Source: Acuticoccus sp038745295 | GTDB taxonomy: Bacteria > Pseudomonadota > Alphaproteobacteria > Rhizobiales > Amorphaceae | NCBI GenBank assembly: GCA_038745295.1 | Contig: JBCDLN010000026.1 | Coordinates: 1 to 22,045 of the forward strand | Reading direction: 5' to 3' | Length of the DNA: 22,045 nt | Shown here: positions 1 through 7,316 of the stretch, piece by piece | Layout: each line of letters begins with the position of its first letter | How positions within the stretch are numbered: position 1 is the stretch's first letter | The notes under the pieces: generated by a model | Databases searched by the model: none | What the model was told of the DNA's origin: nothing | What the model saw: the letters and a program-made list of their open reading frames with translations, nothing else | Position numbers and translations under genes: made by a program

Positions 1-238
1 CCTTCCCACACCCCCCCCGCCTGGGCTAAATCCCCGCGGGGGGGGCCTTCTCCACCACCCCCCGTTTCGTTTTACTGGTTTCACCCATCCCCCCCCCCGC
101 GGGGTTCTGAAGGTGTCGGCTCCGGAGGAACGTCGCTGTTTGGTGTCCCACCAAAGGAACATGTGAAGGGTTATTTGGTGGGACTTATGAGTTTTGGCGG
201 AGCTTAAAGTGAACAACCTTCATAGCTTCGACATCTAG
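1..238 (+). repeat. Extragenic structured repeat, copy 1 (left-truncated by window edge)
   Basis: First of three copies of a family also seen at 12007-12287 and 21601-21931. The right-hand block (about 113-238) is nearly identical to copy 2: it contains TCCGGAGGAACGTCGCTG, the small hairpin TTTGGTG-TCC-CACCAAA (139-155), TGAGTTTTGGCGGAGCTTA, and ends AGCTTCGACATCTAG. The outer hairpin is present as a perfect 14-bp inverted repeat (32-45 with 91-104), but its arms are C and G runs rather than the mixed arms of the other copies. A further perfect 11-bp inverted repeat pairs 145-155 with 174-184. The segment found at 12007-12060 in copy 2 would lie left of position 1. About 52 bp separate the terminal CTAG from the P450 stop. 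Function unknown; it lies 3' of the minus-strand P450. Confidence 0.85.
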
Positions 239-290
239 CAAGCCCGCCTGCGCTCTGGAGCCTTGCGCGGCGCGTGCGGCGCGAACTGAT

Positions 291-1676
291 CTAGCGGCGG
301 CGGGCGCGCACGGTCATCATGATTTCGCGTCTTGGCCGCGTTGTTAGGCGCGCTGCAGGGCGGACAGCCGCCCCATCCTCCACATCAAGATCGAACCGGC
401 GGGCAACGCTTGCCAAAATGAGCGCGCTTTCAGCGTGGGCAAAACCTGCGCCGATGCACGTGTGGGGGCCGATCCCGAACGGGATATAGGTGCCTGGCAC
501 CACGTCCGCCTCGCGCTCGGGCAGGAACCGTTCAGGATCGAAGGCGTCGGCGTTGGGCCAAAAGTCGCGGTGGCGGTGGACAATCCAGGGCGCGATCATG
601 ATGAGGGCGCCGCGCCGGAAGCGCATTGTGCCAAGCCGTCCAGAGCGCATCGCCACCCGCGGCATGAAGGTGATGGGCGGGTAAAGGCGCAAGGTTTCCC
701 TAAAAATGCTGCGGGTGAGAGGGAGCTTGCGGATCGCGTCAAACGTGATGGGATTGTCGCCCGCGACACCATCCACCTCGGCGCGGAGCTTTTCCAAAAT
801 GTCGGGCCGCAGGGCGAGGATGTAGAAGGCCCAGGTGAGCGCGCTCGCGGTGGTCTCATGGCCTGCCATGAAGAAGACGCCGAGCTGATCGATCAGCTCT
901 TCGCGGGTGAAGGGCTCGCCCGTTTCCTCATCACGGGCGGCGATGACGTGGCTCGCGATATCGTTGTAGCGGCCCTCGGGGTCGTTGAGGTGCGTGTCCA
1001 CGAGCGCGCCCAGATGCGCTCTGATCCTGGCGCATGCGGCGAGCACGTCTTCAGCCTGGCGCACTTTGGCAAACGCAGGATCCATGATCAGCCGGCCGAT
1101 TTTGACCTGGCCGACGCCGCGCTCGAAGATGGCAAAATCGTCGAACACGTCCTTCGCGATCTCTGATTGGAGCGAGATGGAAAAGACGGTGCGGCAGATG
1201 ATGTCCGCTGTGAGATGGCTCATGGCGAGATCGAGCGAGAAGCGGTTCTCGGTTTTCGCTGCGTCTGCGAGCCGTTTGAGGTAGTCGTCGACGGCGCCTT
1301 CCATGGCCTCAAAGGCGAGGGAAAGGCGCATCATGGAAAAGGCCGGGTCGATCATGGCCCGTTGGCGCCGCCAGATGGCCCCGTCTGAGACGAAGATCGA
1401 ATTGCCGATGAGCTTTTCGAGGGCCCCCACCATGAGGTCGCTTTTGGGGAAAATTTCCTCCTCATCGAGCATCACCTGGCGCACCAGCTCAGCATCGTTG
1501 ACGAGCTTGATGGACCGGCGCGAATAGCCCAGTTCCCCGGCCTTCATGACGTAGGCCTGCGCCGGCAACAGGCTCAACAGGTCGCCATCGCCTTGCCACA
1601 GGGTGCGCGCCAGGGCTGCCACAGGGGGTAACCTTGAGGGGAAAGGTGGGTAGAAAAGTTCGGCAGGGTTCGTCAT
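291..1676 (-). CDS. Cytochrome P450
   Basis: A 461-residue haem-thiolate monooxygenase, presumably cytoplasmic and dependent on separate electron-transfer partners, since no reductase or ferredoxin domain is fused. Visible hallmarks in order: oxygen-binding I-helix AGHETT (271-276), K-helix ExxR (E327-R330, in RETLRLYPP), PERF (381-384), and the haem loop FGIGPHTCIG with ligand Cys407. Length is normal for a stand-alone bacterial P450. The frame is open for 52 more codons upstream, but I chose the ATG giving MTNPAELF because the longer version would run far into the divergent neighbour. No strong Shine-Dalgarno is visible. It is divergent from a membrane protein/CrtD-like pair, so a lipid or carotenoid substrate is possible, but that rests on neighbourhood only. 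Family call very secure; substrate unknown. Confidence 0.95.
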   Translation of the reverse strand: MTNPAELFYPPFPSRLPPVAALARTLWQGDGDLLSLLPAQAYVMKAGELGYSRRSIKLVNDAELVRQVMLDEEEIFPKSDLMVGALEKLIGNSIFVSDGAIWRRQRAMIDPAFSMMRLSLAFEAMEGAVDDYLKRLADAAKTENRFSLDLAMSHLTADIICRTVFSISLQSEIAKDVFDDFAIFERGVGQVKIGRLIMDPAFAKVRQAEDVLAACARIRAHLGALVDTHLNDPEGRYNDIASHVIAARDEETGEPFTREELIDQLGVFFMAGHETTASALTWAFYILALRPDILEKLRAEVDGVAGDNPITFDAIRKLPLTRSIFRETLRLYPPITFMPRVAMRSGRLGTMRFRRGALIMIAPWIVHRHRDFWPNADAFDPERFLPEREADVVPGTYIPFGIGPHTCIGAGFAHAESALILASVARRFDLDVEDGAAVRPAARLTTRPRREIMMTVRARRR

Positions 1677-1706
1677 GCTGGTGTCAGGTCGATTGAACAC
1701 AAAGAT
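1677..1706. promoter_or_regulatory. 30-bp divergent intergenic region, P450 / DUF2306-crtD
   Basis: Only 30 bp separate the P450 ATG from the GTG proposed for the divergent membrane protein (42 bp if its ATG at 1719 is used). Promoters in both directions must therefore overlap each other or the coding regions. GTGTCA (1681-1686) and TGACAC (1720-1725) form an inverted pair flanking the gap, and TGTCATGACA (1715-1724) is a perfect 10-bp palindrome that could be an operator. No convincing -35/-10 pair was identified. Confidence 0.35.
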
Positions 1707-2495
1707 GTGCCAGTTGTCATGACACTCCACCACGCCTTTGAAGTGCTGATTGCCATCCACATCACCCTTGGGGCACCCGGCCTTGTGTGTTTTTGGCTGC
1801 CTGTGATGGTCAAGAAGGGGGGACCGCAGCACCGCCTCTGGGGTCGCATATTCGTCGTGTCGATGCTAGGCACCGCCACCACTGCGGTGATGATGGCAAC
1901 GCTCAGCGTGATTGCGCCGATGCCCACCCATCCGCACCTGATGGAGCATCCCCAGTTCTCTGACCCGCAGCTGGTGCGCGTCATCTTCGGCTGGATGATG
2001 CTTTATCTCGCGATCCTCACCATCAACCTTGCCTGGTACGCGTGGAGTTGCAGCCGCAACAAGCGCGATGAGGCACTCAACCGGCGGCCGCTCAACGTGG
2101 CGCTTCAGGTGGTGCTGACAGTGGCGGCGGCCAACTGCGCTTATCAGGGCTATCTGCTCGGTGAGCCGCTGGTCATGGGCTTTTCGATTGTGGGTTTTGC
2201 GACCGTTGCCACCAACGTCCACTTTATGTATCGGCGCAATCCGCGGCCCATCGATTGGCTTTTGGAGCATATCAAGGCCATCATCGGCACGGGTATTTCG
2301 GTCTATACGGCGTTCTTTGCCTTTGGCGCGGTGCGGATCATGCCTGAAGCGGCGCTGTCGCCGATGTTGTGGTCGGTGCCGTTGGTGACGGGGCTGATTT
2401 TGATCATCTATCACCAGCGCAAGGTGCTGAACGTCTTCAACAGAAGGTTGGCTGGATCGGTGCAGCCTGCGAAGGCGGCGTTGGGCGCCAAATAG
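1707..2495 (+). CDS. DUF2306-like multi-pass membrane protein
   Basis: A 262-residue integral membrane protein with about six or seven hydrophobic stretches. The N-terminal part has the pattern I associate with DUF2306-type proteins: a His-rich first helix (LHHAFEVLIAIHITLGAPGL), then a loop with GGPQHRLWGRIFV, i.e. a Gly-x-x-His-Arg-x-x-Gly motif after helix two. No catalytic motif of a known enzyme is seen, so biochemical function is unknown. The start is either GTG (1707) or ATG (1719, giving MTLHHAFEV); neither has a good Shine-Dalgarno. Its TAG stop overlaps the GTG start of the next gene by one base (TAGTG), implying translational coupling and a shared role with the CrtD-like enzyme, perhaps in membrane lipid or pigment chemistry (inference). 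The family name is tentative. Confidence 0.85.
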   Translation: MPVVMTLHHAFEVLIAIHITLGAPGLVCFWLPVMVKKGGPQHRLWGRIFVVSMLGTATTAVMMATLSVIAPMPTHPHLMEHPQFSDPQLVRVIFGWMMLYLAILTINLAWYAWSCSRNKRDEALNRRPLNVALQVVLTVAAANCAYQGYLLGEPLVMGFSIVGFATVATNVHFMYRRNPRPIDWLLEHIKAIIGTGISVYTAFFAFGAVRIMPEAALSPMLWSVPLVTGLILIIYHQRKVLNVFNRRLAGSVQPAKAALGAK

Positions 2496-3988
2496 TGGCA
2501 AAGCCGCGTGTGGTGGTGGTGGGCGCCGGTGTGGGCGGGCTCGCCGCGGCGGTGGACCTTGCCCGGCAGGGTGTTGATGTCACCGTGGTGGAGGCGGGTG
2601 AGGCGCCGGGCGGCAAGATCAGACAGCTGAGTGTGGCAGGCCATGGCATCGATGCTGGACCGACGGTGTTTACGCTGCGCTGGGTGTTTGATGCGCTTTT
2701 TGAGGCCGCCGGCGCGCGCCTTGATGAGGCGCTGACCCTCACCCCGTCCACGTGCCTTGCCCGTCACGCCTGGCGCGGGGGCAAGACACTTGACCTTTAT
2801 GCCGATGTGGAGCGCTCGGTGGCGGCGATCGAGGCCTTTGCCGGCGCTGAGGATGCCGAGAGCTACCGCGCCTTTTGCGCCGACAGCGCGGGGGTTTTTG
2901 AAAGGCTGCGCGGGCCGTTTGTGGTGAGCCAGCGCCCCTCGCAGCTCGATGTTGTGCGCCGCGTTGGGCTTTTGAACATGCCTGGTTTCTTGGTGCAGAT
3001 CCGGTCGATGCGCACCTTGTGGGCTGAGCTGGGGCGGCGCTTTCGTTCCCCTGAGCTGCGCCAGCTCTTTGCGCGGTATGCGACCTACGTCGGGTCTTCG
3101 CCCTTTTTGACGCCTGCGACCATCATGATTGTGGCTCATGTGGAGCAGGAGGGGGTGTGGACCGTTAAAGGGGGGATGTTTGCCGTTGCCAAAGCGCTCC
3201 AGACGCTCGGTGAGGGGCAGGGCGCCAGCTACCGCTTTGGCGAGGCGGTGACGAAGATCGCGCTGCAAGGCGGCACCGTGAGCGGGGTGCAGCTCTCATC
3301 AGGGGAGCGGATTGATGCGGACGCGGTTGTCTTCAACGGCGATATCGCGGCCCTTGGCGCCGGCCTTTTGGGTGAGGATGTGGTGAAGGGGGGGCGGACG
3401 CGGCCGCCCAAAGAGCGCTCATTGTCGGCCGTGACGTGGTGTGTGGCGGGGCGGGCCAAAGGGTTCGACCTTGCGTTTCACAATGTCTTTTTTGGTGGCG
3501 ACTATGGCGATGAGTTCGATGCCATCTTTAAGCGGCGCACCATCACCTCTGACCCCACCGTCTATGTGTGTGCCCAGGACCGCGATGGGGCGCGGGCGTC
3601 AGATGGCGAGGAGCGGCTTCTCCTATTGGTGAATGCGCCGGCGGATGGCGATGAGGGACCGATGGCGCCTGATGCCCTTGAGGCGGTGCGGGAGAATGCT
3701 TGGGGGCTGATGGAGGCGTGCGGCCTCTCCCTCGATGTGGCGCCGGGGCATAGCCTTGCGACGACACCTCATGACTTTCACACACGGTTTCCGGCGAGCG
3801 GTGGCGCGCTCTATGGCCAAAGCGTTCACGGGATGATGGCGACAATGGCCCGGGCGGGGGCGCGCACGAAGGTGCCGGGGCTCTTTTTGGCGGGCGGTTC
3901 GGTCCACCCGGGGCCAGGGGTTCCGATGGCGGCTCTTTCTGGGCGGCTCGCCTCCGAAGCAGCTTTCGGTTTTTTGAGCCAGCGCTGA
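2495..3988 (+). CDS. crtD: CrtD-like carotenoid 3,4-desaturase (phytoene-desaturase family FAD enzyme)
   Basis: A 497-residue FAD-dependent oxidoreductase of the CrtI/CrtD family. The N-terminus is a Rossmann dinucleotide-binding motif (VVVVGAGVGGLAAA, GxGxxG at residues 10-15) followed by E33 and the APGGKI segment. Features typical of CrtD (1-hydroxycarotenoid 3,4-desaturase / methoxyneurosporene dehydrogenase) as I recall the family include GHGIDAGPTVFTLRW near residues 49-63, LFARYATYVGSSPF near 191-204, HVEQEGVWTVKGGM near 215-228, and a C-terminal FAD-binding GLFLAGGSVHPGPGVPMAAL. I chose the GTG that overlaps the preceding stop because the Rossmann fold begins five residues later; a longer version would read through the upstream gene. 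No crtB, crtI, crtC or crtF lies in the window, so the substrate may be supplied from elsewhere or may be a different polyene. Confidence 0.85.
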   Translation: MAKPRVVVVGAGVGGLAAAVDLARQGVDVTVVEAGEAPGGKIRQLSVAGHGIDAGPTVFTLRWVFDALFEAAGARLDEALTLTPSTCLARHAWRGGKTLDLYADVERSVAAIEAFAGAEDAESYRAFCADSAGVFERLRGPFVVSQRPSQLDVVRRVGLLNMPGFLVQIRSMRTLWAELGRRFRSPELRQLFARYATYVGSSPFLTPATIMIVAHVEQEGVWTVKGGMFAVAKALQTLGEGQGASYRFGEAVTKIALQGGTVSGVQLSSGERIDADAVVFNGDIAALGAGLLGEDVVKGGRTRPPKERSLSAVTWCVAGRAKGFDLAFHNVFFGGDYGDEFDAIFKRRTITSDPTVYVCAQDRDGARASDGEERLLLLVNAPADGDEGPMAPDALEAVRENAWGLMEACGLSLDVAPGHSLATTPHDFHTRFPASGGALYGQSVHGMMATMARAGARTKVPGLFLAGGSVHPGPGVPMAALSGRLASEAAFGFLSQR

Positions 3989-3995
3989 GGCGGGC

Positions 3996-4982
3996 TTAGG
4001 CGTTGCGGCGGGTCACGGCACTGAGGATGCCGGCCACGAGGTTGTCTGGAAGATGTGCCGTCACGTCGACGGTGATGGTGCGCGCGGCAAGGCGCTGGGC
4101 GGCTGGGCCTGCGCTTTGGAGGCGCACCATGTCTTTGGCGGTGGTGACGGGCAGCAGGCCTTCAGCGTCCGCCTGGGTAAGGAGGCGGCTTGCAAGGGCC
4201 TCGCCGTAGGGGGCGTGATCGCCGAGGGGGATGGTCTCACTAAGGTTTGCGCCGAGGCTGGTGAGGCCCTCAAAGACCTTCTGCGGCCTGCCGATCCCGG
4301 CAAACGCGAGGATGTTTTGGCCTTTGAGGTCGCGGTTTGTGTGGGGTTCTAGGGTGACCTGGTAGACGGGGCAGGGTGGATCAATGGCGATCGCGGGGGT
4401 GCCCGTCCCGCCGACAACGATGAGGGCGCTCGCGTGGGGAAGGTGGGCGGCGAGGGGCGCGCGCAAGGGGCCGGCGGGGGTGACCGCGCCGTTGCCCAGA
4501 CCAACGGTGCCGTCAATTACGAGGGCGCTGAAGTCCTTCGCCACGGCCGGATTTTGAAAGCCGTCGTCGATCACGATGACGTTGCCGAGGGTTGCGGCGA
4601 GTTCGGCCCCAGCGGCGCGGTCTTTGGCCACCACAACAGGGGCGTGGCGGGCAAGGAGCAACGGTTCGTCACCCGCCTCGCGCGCCAGGTGCTGGGGGGC
4701 GACGGCGATGGGGCCGCTCAGCGTCCCGCCATAACCGCGGGTGAGGAAGGTGGGTTGGTGACCAGCCTTTAAAAGATGTTGCGCAACGGCGATTGCGATG
4801 GGGGTTTTGCCTGAGCCGCCGACGGTGGGGTTGCCGATGCACACCACTGGAACTGGCGGACGGACCTTTGGCGGCTCGTTCATGCGCCGTGCTGCAACGG
4901 CGCCCACCAGGAAGCCTGCCGGGGCAAGGAGGTGCGCGGCCATCGTTCGATCCGCCCGCCACCAAAAGGGCGGGGCCTTCAT
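3996..4982 (-). CDS. lpxK: Tetraacyldisaccharide 4'-kinase LpxK
   Basis: The sixth enzyme of the Raetz lipid A pathway. It phosphorylates the 4' position of the disaccharide-1-phosphate at the inner face of the cytoplasmic membrane, giving lipid IVA. The 328-residue length is typical. The P-loop GNPTVGGSGKT is at residues 50-60, preceded by a hydrophobic N-terminal segment (about 15-31) that anchors family members to the membrane. Further family motifs are TRGYGG (about 81-86) and IDDGFQNPAVAKD in the middle. It is the last gene of the minus-strand cluster: its ATG overlaps the waaA stop in an ATGA arrangement, and its TAA lies 7 bp from the convergent crtD stop. Secure assignment. Confidence 0.96.
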   Translation of the reverse strand: MKAPPFWWRADRTMAAHLLAPAGFLVGAVAARRMNEPPKVRPPVPVVCIGNPTVGGSGKTPIAIAVAQHLLKAGHQPTFLTRGYGGTLSGPIAVAPQHLAREAGDEPLLLARHAPVVVAKDRAAGAELAATLGNVIVIDDGFQNPAVAKDFSALVIDGTVGLGNGAVTPAGPLRAPLAAHLPHASALIVVGGTGTPAIAIDPPCPVYQVTLEPHTNRDLKGQNILAFAGIGRPQKVFEGLTSLGANLSETIPLGDHAPYGEALASRLLTQADAEGLLPVTTAKDMVRLQSAGPAAQRLAARTITVDVTAHLPDNLVAGILSAVTRRNA

Positions 4983-6262
4983 GACCGTCTCGACGCTTCA
5001 TAGAGGAGCGGCCCCAGCGCGTCATAGGTGCGGTTGAGGGCGCCGCGCTCTTGAGCGAGGACGCTTGCCGCCTGTGCAGCTTGTCGGGTGGCGTGCTCTG
5101 GGGCGGAGAGATGGTTTGCCACCGCTTCTATGAGGCCGGCCTCATCGGTGACCAGCGTTGCTGCGCCAGCCTCCAAGAAGGGTTGGTGCATGGGGCCGAC
5201 GCTTTTGCCGGTGATGATGGCGCACTGGCACGCGGCGGGTTCGGCCGGGTTGTGGCCTTTGAGGTCAACCAAAGAGCCGCCGACAAAGGCAAACGGCGAC
5301 ACGGTGTAGAAGGTTTGGAGTTCGCCGAGGGTGTCTACCAAGTAGATGTCGCCGGTGGGGAGGGCGCCATGCCCTCGGCGGCTGACGGAGAGGCCATCGG
5401 TTGCCGCTTTCTCCTCCACCAGATCGGCGGTCTCGCTGTGGCGGGGCGCGACCAAGGTGAGAAGCTCTGGCCAACGGGTTTTGAGGGTTTGGTGGGTGTT
5501 CAGCACCGCGTCCACCTCGCCAGGGTGAATGCTGGCGGCGAGCCAGAAGGGGCGCGTGGCGATGGCCGCTTGAAGGGCGCTGACGGCGGCGTCATCGACC
5601 GGTACGAGCGGGGCATCGAACTTTAAATTTCCGGTGACGGTGACGTCGCCGACACCGAGCGCGCTCAGCCTTTCGCCGTCTGGGGTGGATTGGGCGAGCG
5701 CTGTGCCCACAAGGCGGAAGATGGGCTTGGCGAACGGGAGCTTTGACCAGCGGCGGAAGGCCCGCTCTGAAATGCGGGCGTTGATGTGGGCGTGGGGCAC
5801 CCTTGCTGCGTGAAGGGCGTGGAGCGTTGTGGGCCAGACTTCCGCCTCGGTGAAAAGCGCGGCTTTGGGCTGCCAGTGGGAGAGGAAGCGCTTTACGAAC
5901 GGGGGGGCATCAAGGGGGGCATATTGGTGAATGAGCGGCAAACTTGATGCCTCAACCCGCGCTGCGCTGGCGGGGGTGGCGGTGGTCATCACGATGTTGA
6001 AGCCATCGCCAATGATGCGCTCCGCAAGGGCAAGGGCGGCAACGCTCTCACCGACGCTGACGGCATGGAGCCAGATGGGGCCCTGACCGCTGAGATTTGA
6101 GAAATCGTCTTTCGTGCGGCTCGCATAGCCTTGCTTTTCGGCCATGCGGGCTTGGTCTTCTTTGCCGCGCGCAGCCCGCTTGGAAAGGTGCGGGCCTGCC
6201 AGCGGGGCGGCGACGTAGCCTGCCCCGCGGTAGGCCCAAAGGGCCGCAGCGCTGAGGTTCAC
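4979..6262 (-). CDS. waaA: 3-deoxy-D-manno-octulosonic acid (Kdo) transferase
   Basis: Transfers Kdo from CMP-Kdo to lipid IVA at the cytoplasmic membrane, the step that starts the LPS core. The 427-residue protein has an N-terminal hydrophobic patch and the GT30 family layout: WLHAVSVGES with the putative catalytic base E72, then LFTEAEVWP, the central GNLKFDAP motif, and GHNPAEPAA near residue 338 in the nucleotide-sugar-binding half. The start is GTG, overlapping the upstream DUF4170 TGA as GTGA; its own stop overlaps the lpxK ATG. These four-base overlaps indicate translational coupling through the operon. Whether it adds one or two Kdo residues cannot be read from the sequence. Confidence 0.96.
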   Translation of the reverse strand: MNLSAAALWAYRGAGYVAAPLAGPHLSKRAARGKEDQARMAEKQGYASRTKDDFSNLSGQGPIWLHAVSVGESVAALALAERIIGDGFNIVMTTATPASAARVEASSLPLIHQYAPLDAPPFVKRFLSHWQPKAALFTEAEVWPTTLHALHAARVPHAHINARISERAFRRWSKLPFAKPIFRLVGTALAQSTPDGERLSALGVGDVTVTGNLKFDAPLVPVDDAAVSALQAAIATRPFWLAASIHPGEVDAVLNTHQTLKTRWPELLTLVAPRHSETADLVEEKAATDGLSVSRRGHGALPTGDIYLVDTLGELQTFYTVSPFAFVGGSLVDLKGHNPAEPAACQCAIITGKSVGPMHQPFLEAGAATLVTDEAGLIEAVANHLSAPEHATRQAAQAASVLAQERGALNRTYDALGPLLYEASRRS

Positions 6263-6495
6263 CCGGTCTTTTCGGTGGCCGCCGGGTCGAGAAGGCGGTG
6301 GAGGTGCACGATGAAATATCGCATGTGCGCATTGTCGACCGTTTGCTGGGCTTTAGAGCGCCAGGCGTCTTCGGCGGCGGCGTAGTTGGGGTAGACACCC
6401 ACGATGTCGACCTTGTCGAGATCGCGGAAGGTGACAGCGTCAAGGTCGGTCAACTCGCCGCCTAGGACGAGGTGGAGAAGTTGCTTGTCAGCCAT
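6259..6495 (-). CDS. DUF4170 family small protein
   Basis: A 78-residue soluble protein with no signal peptide or membrane segment. It matches the small alphaproteobacterial DUF4170 family I recall between the cysQ-like and LPS genes: LHLVLGGEL near the N-terminus, VDIVGVYPNYAAAEDAWR in the middle, and AHMRYFIVHLHRLLDP at the end. Function is not established. The ATG has a good Shine-Dalgarno (GGAG, 7-nt spacer). It starts 17 bp after the cysQ-like stop and its TGA overlaps the waaA GTG, so it is tightly embedded in the lipid A/Kdo operon and may serve envelope assembly (inference). Confidence 0.9.
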   Translation of the reverse strand: MADKQLLHLVLGGELTDLDAVTFRDLDKVDIVGVYPNYAAAEDAWRSKAQQTVDNAHMRYFIVHLHRLLDPAATEKTG

Positions 6496-6512
6496 GGGCC
6501 CACTCCGTGTGC

Positions 6513-7316
6513 CTACTCCGGCAGGGCAGCAAAGGCAGCGGCAGCAGAGCGACACAGCGTCTGGGAAAACTCCCGCGAGGCGGCCACCATGGGGGGGTGG
6601 CTGGTCGTCAAACTGTCGTACCGAGGAAGCTCTCCGGACAGGTTGGTTAAGGTGCCGCCAGCTTCCACGAGAAGAAGATCTGCCGCAGCAAGATCCCAAT
6701 GGTGGGGGCCGGCTTTGGTAATGGCTCCGTCAAAACGCCCTTCGGCGACTTTGGCAAGCCTCAGCGCCAGCGATGGCAAGGCTGGCGCACGCTTCACACC
6801 AGAAAGATGCAAGCCACCATCGCGGTAGAGGACGCCGGGGAGCGCAATCTCGCTGCCGTCGAGGGTGGTTTTGTCGGTTACCCGCACGGGGAGCCCGTCC
6901 CGCGTGGCGCCACCGCCGGCGGTGGCGAGATAAAGGCATGGGTCAGCGGGCTGGTAGATGGCGGCCGCCACAGGCCGGCCCACTTCGATGACGGCGGCCA
7001 CGACCGCCCACGCAGGCTCGCCCCGCAGATAGGCTCTGGTGCCATCGATGGGGTCGATGACGAAGGTGCGCGCGGCAATATCAATGTCGGCGGTGTGCTC
7101 CTCCGACATCCACCCATACTTGGGCCGTGCGGCGGAGAGGAATGACTTGAGCGCCGCGTCGACAGCAAGGTCTGCTTCTGAGACGGGCGAGCCGTCCGGC
7201 TTTGTCCAGACTTTGGGGTCGGCCTTGAAGTACCGCAGCGCCACCTCGCCTGCCGCTTTGACGGCTTCGCTCAGAAGACCTGTGTCGGTGTCAGGGGGGG
7301 CAATCTCACCGTCCAC
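6513..7316 (-). CDS. CysQ-like inositol monophosphatase family phosphatase
   Basis: A 267-residue Mg-dependent phosphatase of the IMPase superfamily, most likely a 3'(2'),5'-bisphosphate nucleotidase (CysQ type) that removes pAp from sulfate assimilation; a sugar-phosphate substrate is not excluded. Metal-ligand motifs are visible: EE at 72-73, IDPIDGTRAYLRGEPAW (DPIDGT at 88-93), and HHWDLAAADLLLVEAGG (W207-D208). The start is GTG, overlapping the end of pmbA by 11 bp, so the two are co-translated. As I recall, pmbA-cysQ-DUF4170 is a conserved order in Hyphomicrobiales, which supports the placement. Superfamily secure, substrate less so. Confidence 0.9.
   Translation of the reverse strand: MDGEIAPPDTDTGLLSEAVKAAGEVALRYFKADPKVWTKPDGSPVSEADLAVDAALKSFLSAARPKYGWMSEEHTADIDIAARTFVIDPIDGTRAYLRGEPAWAVVAAVIEVGRPVAAAIYQPADPCLYLATAGGGATRDGLPVRVTDKTTLDGSEIALPGVLYRDGGLHLSGVKRAPALPSLALRLAKVAEGRFDGAITKAGPHHWDLAAADLLLVEAGGTLTNLSGELPRYDSLTTSHPPMVAASREFSQTLCRSAAAAFAALPE

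Noticed and set aside
435..1166. Long plus-strand ORF (243 codons) inside the P450 gene
   Set aside because: Antisense shadow of a well-supported P450; the product has no recognisable motif. Similar antisense frames in pmbA, waaA, purD and gnd were rejected for the same reason.
2369..2494. Upstream extension of the CrtD-like reading frame
   Set aside because: It lies within the DUF2306-like gene in another frame; the Rossmann motif begins right after the GTG at 2495.
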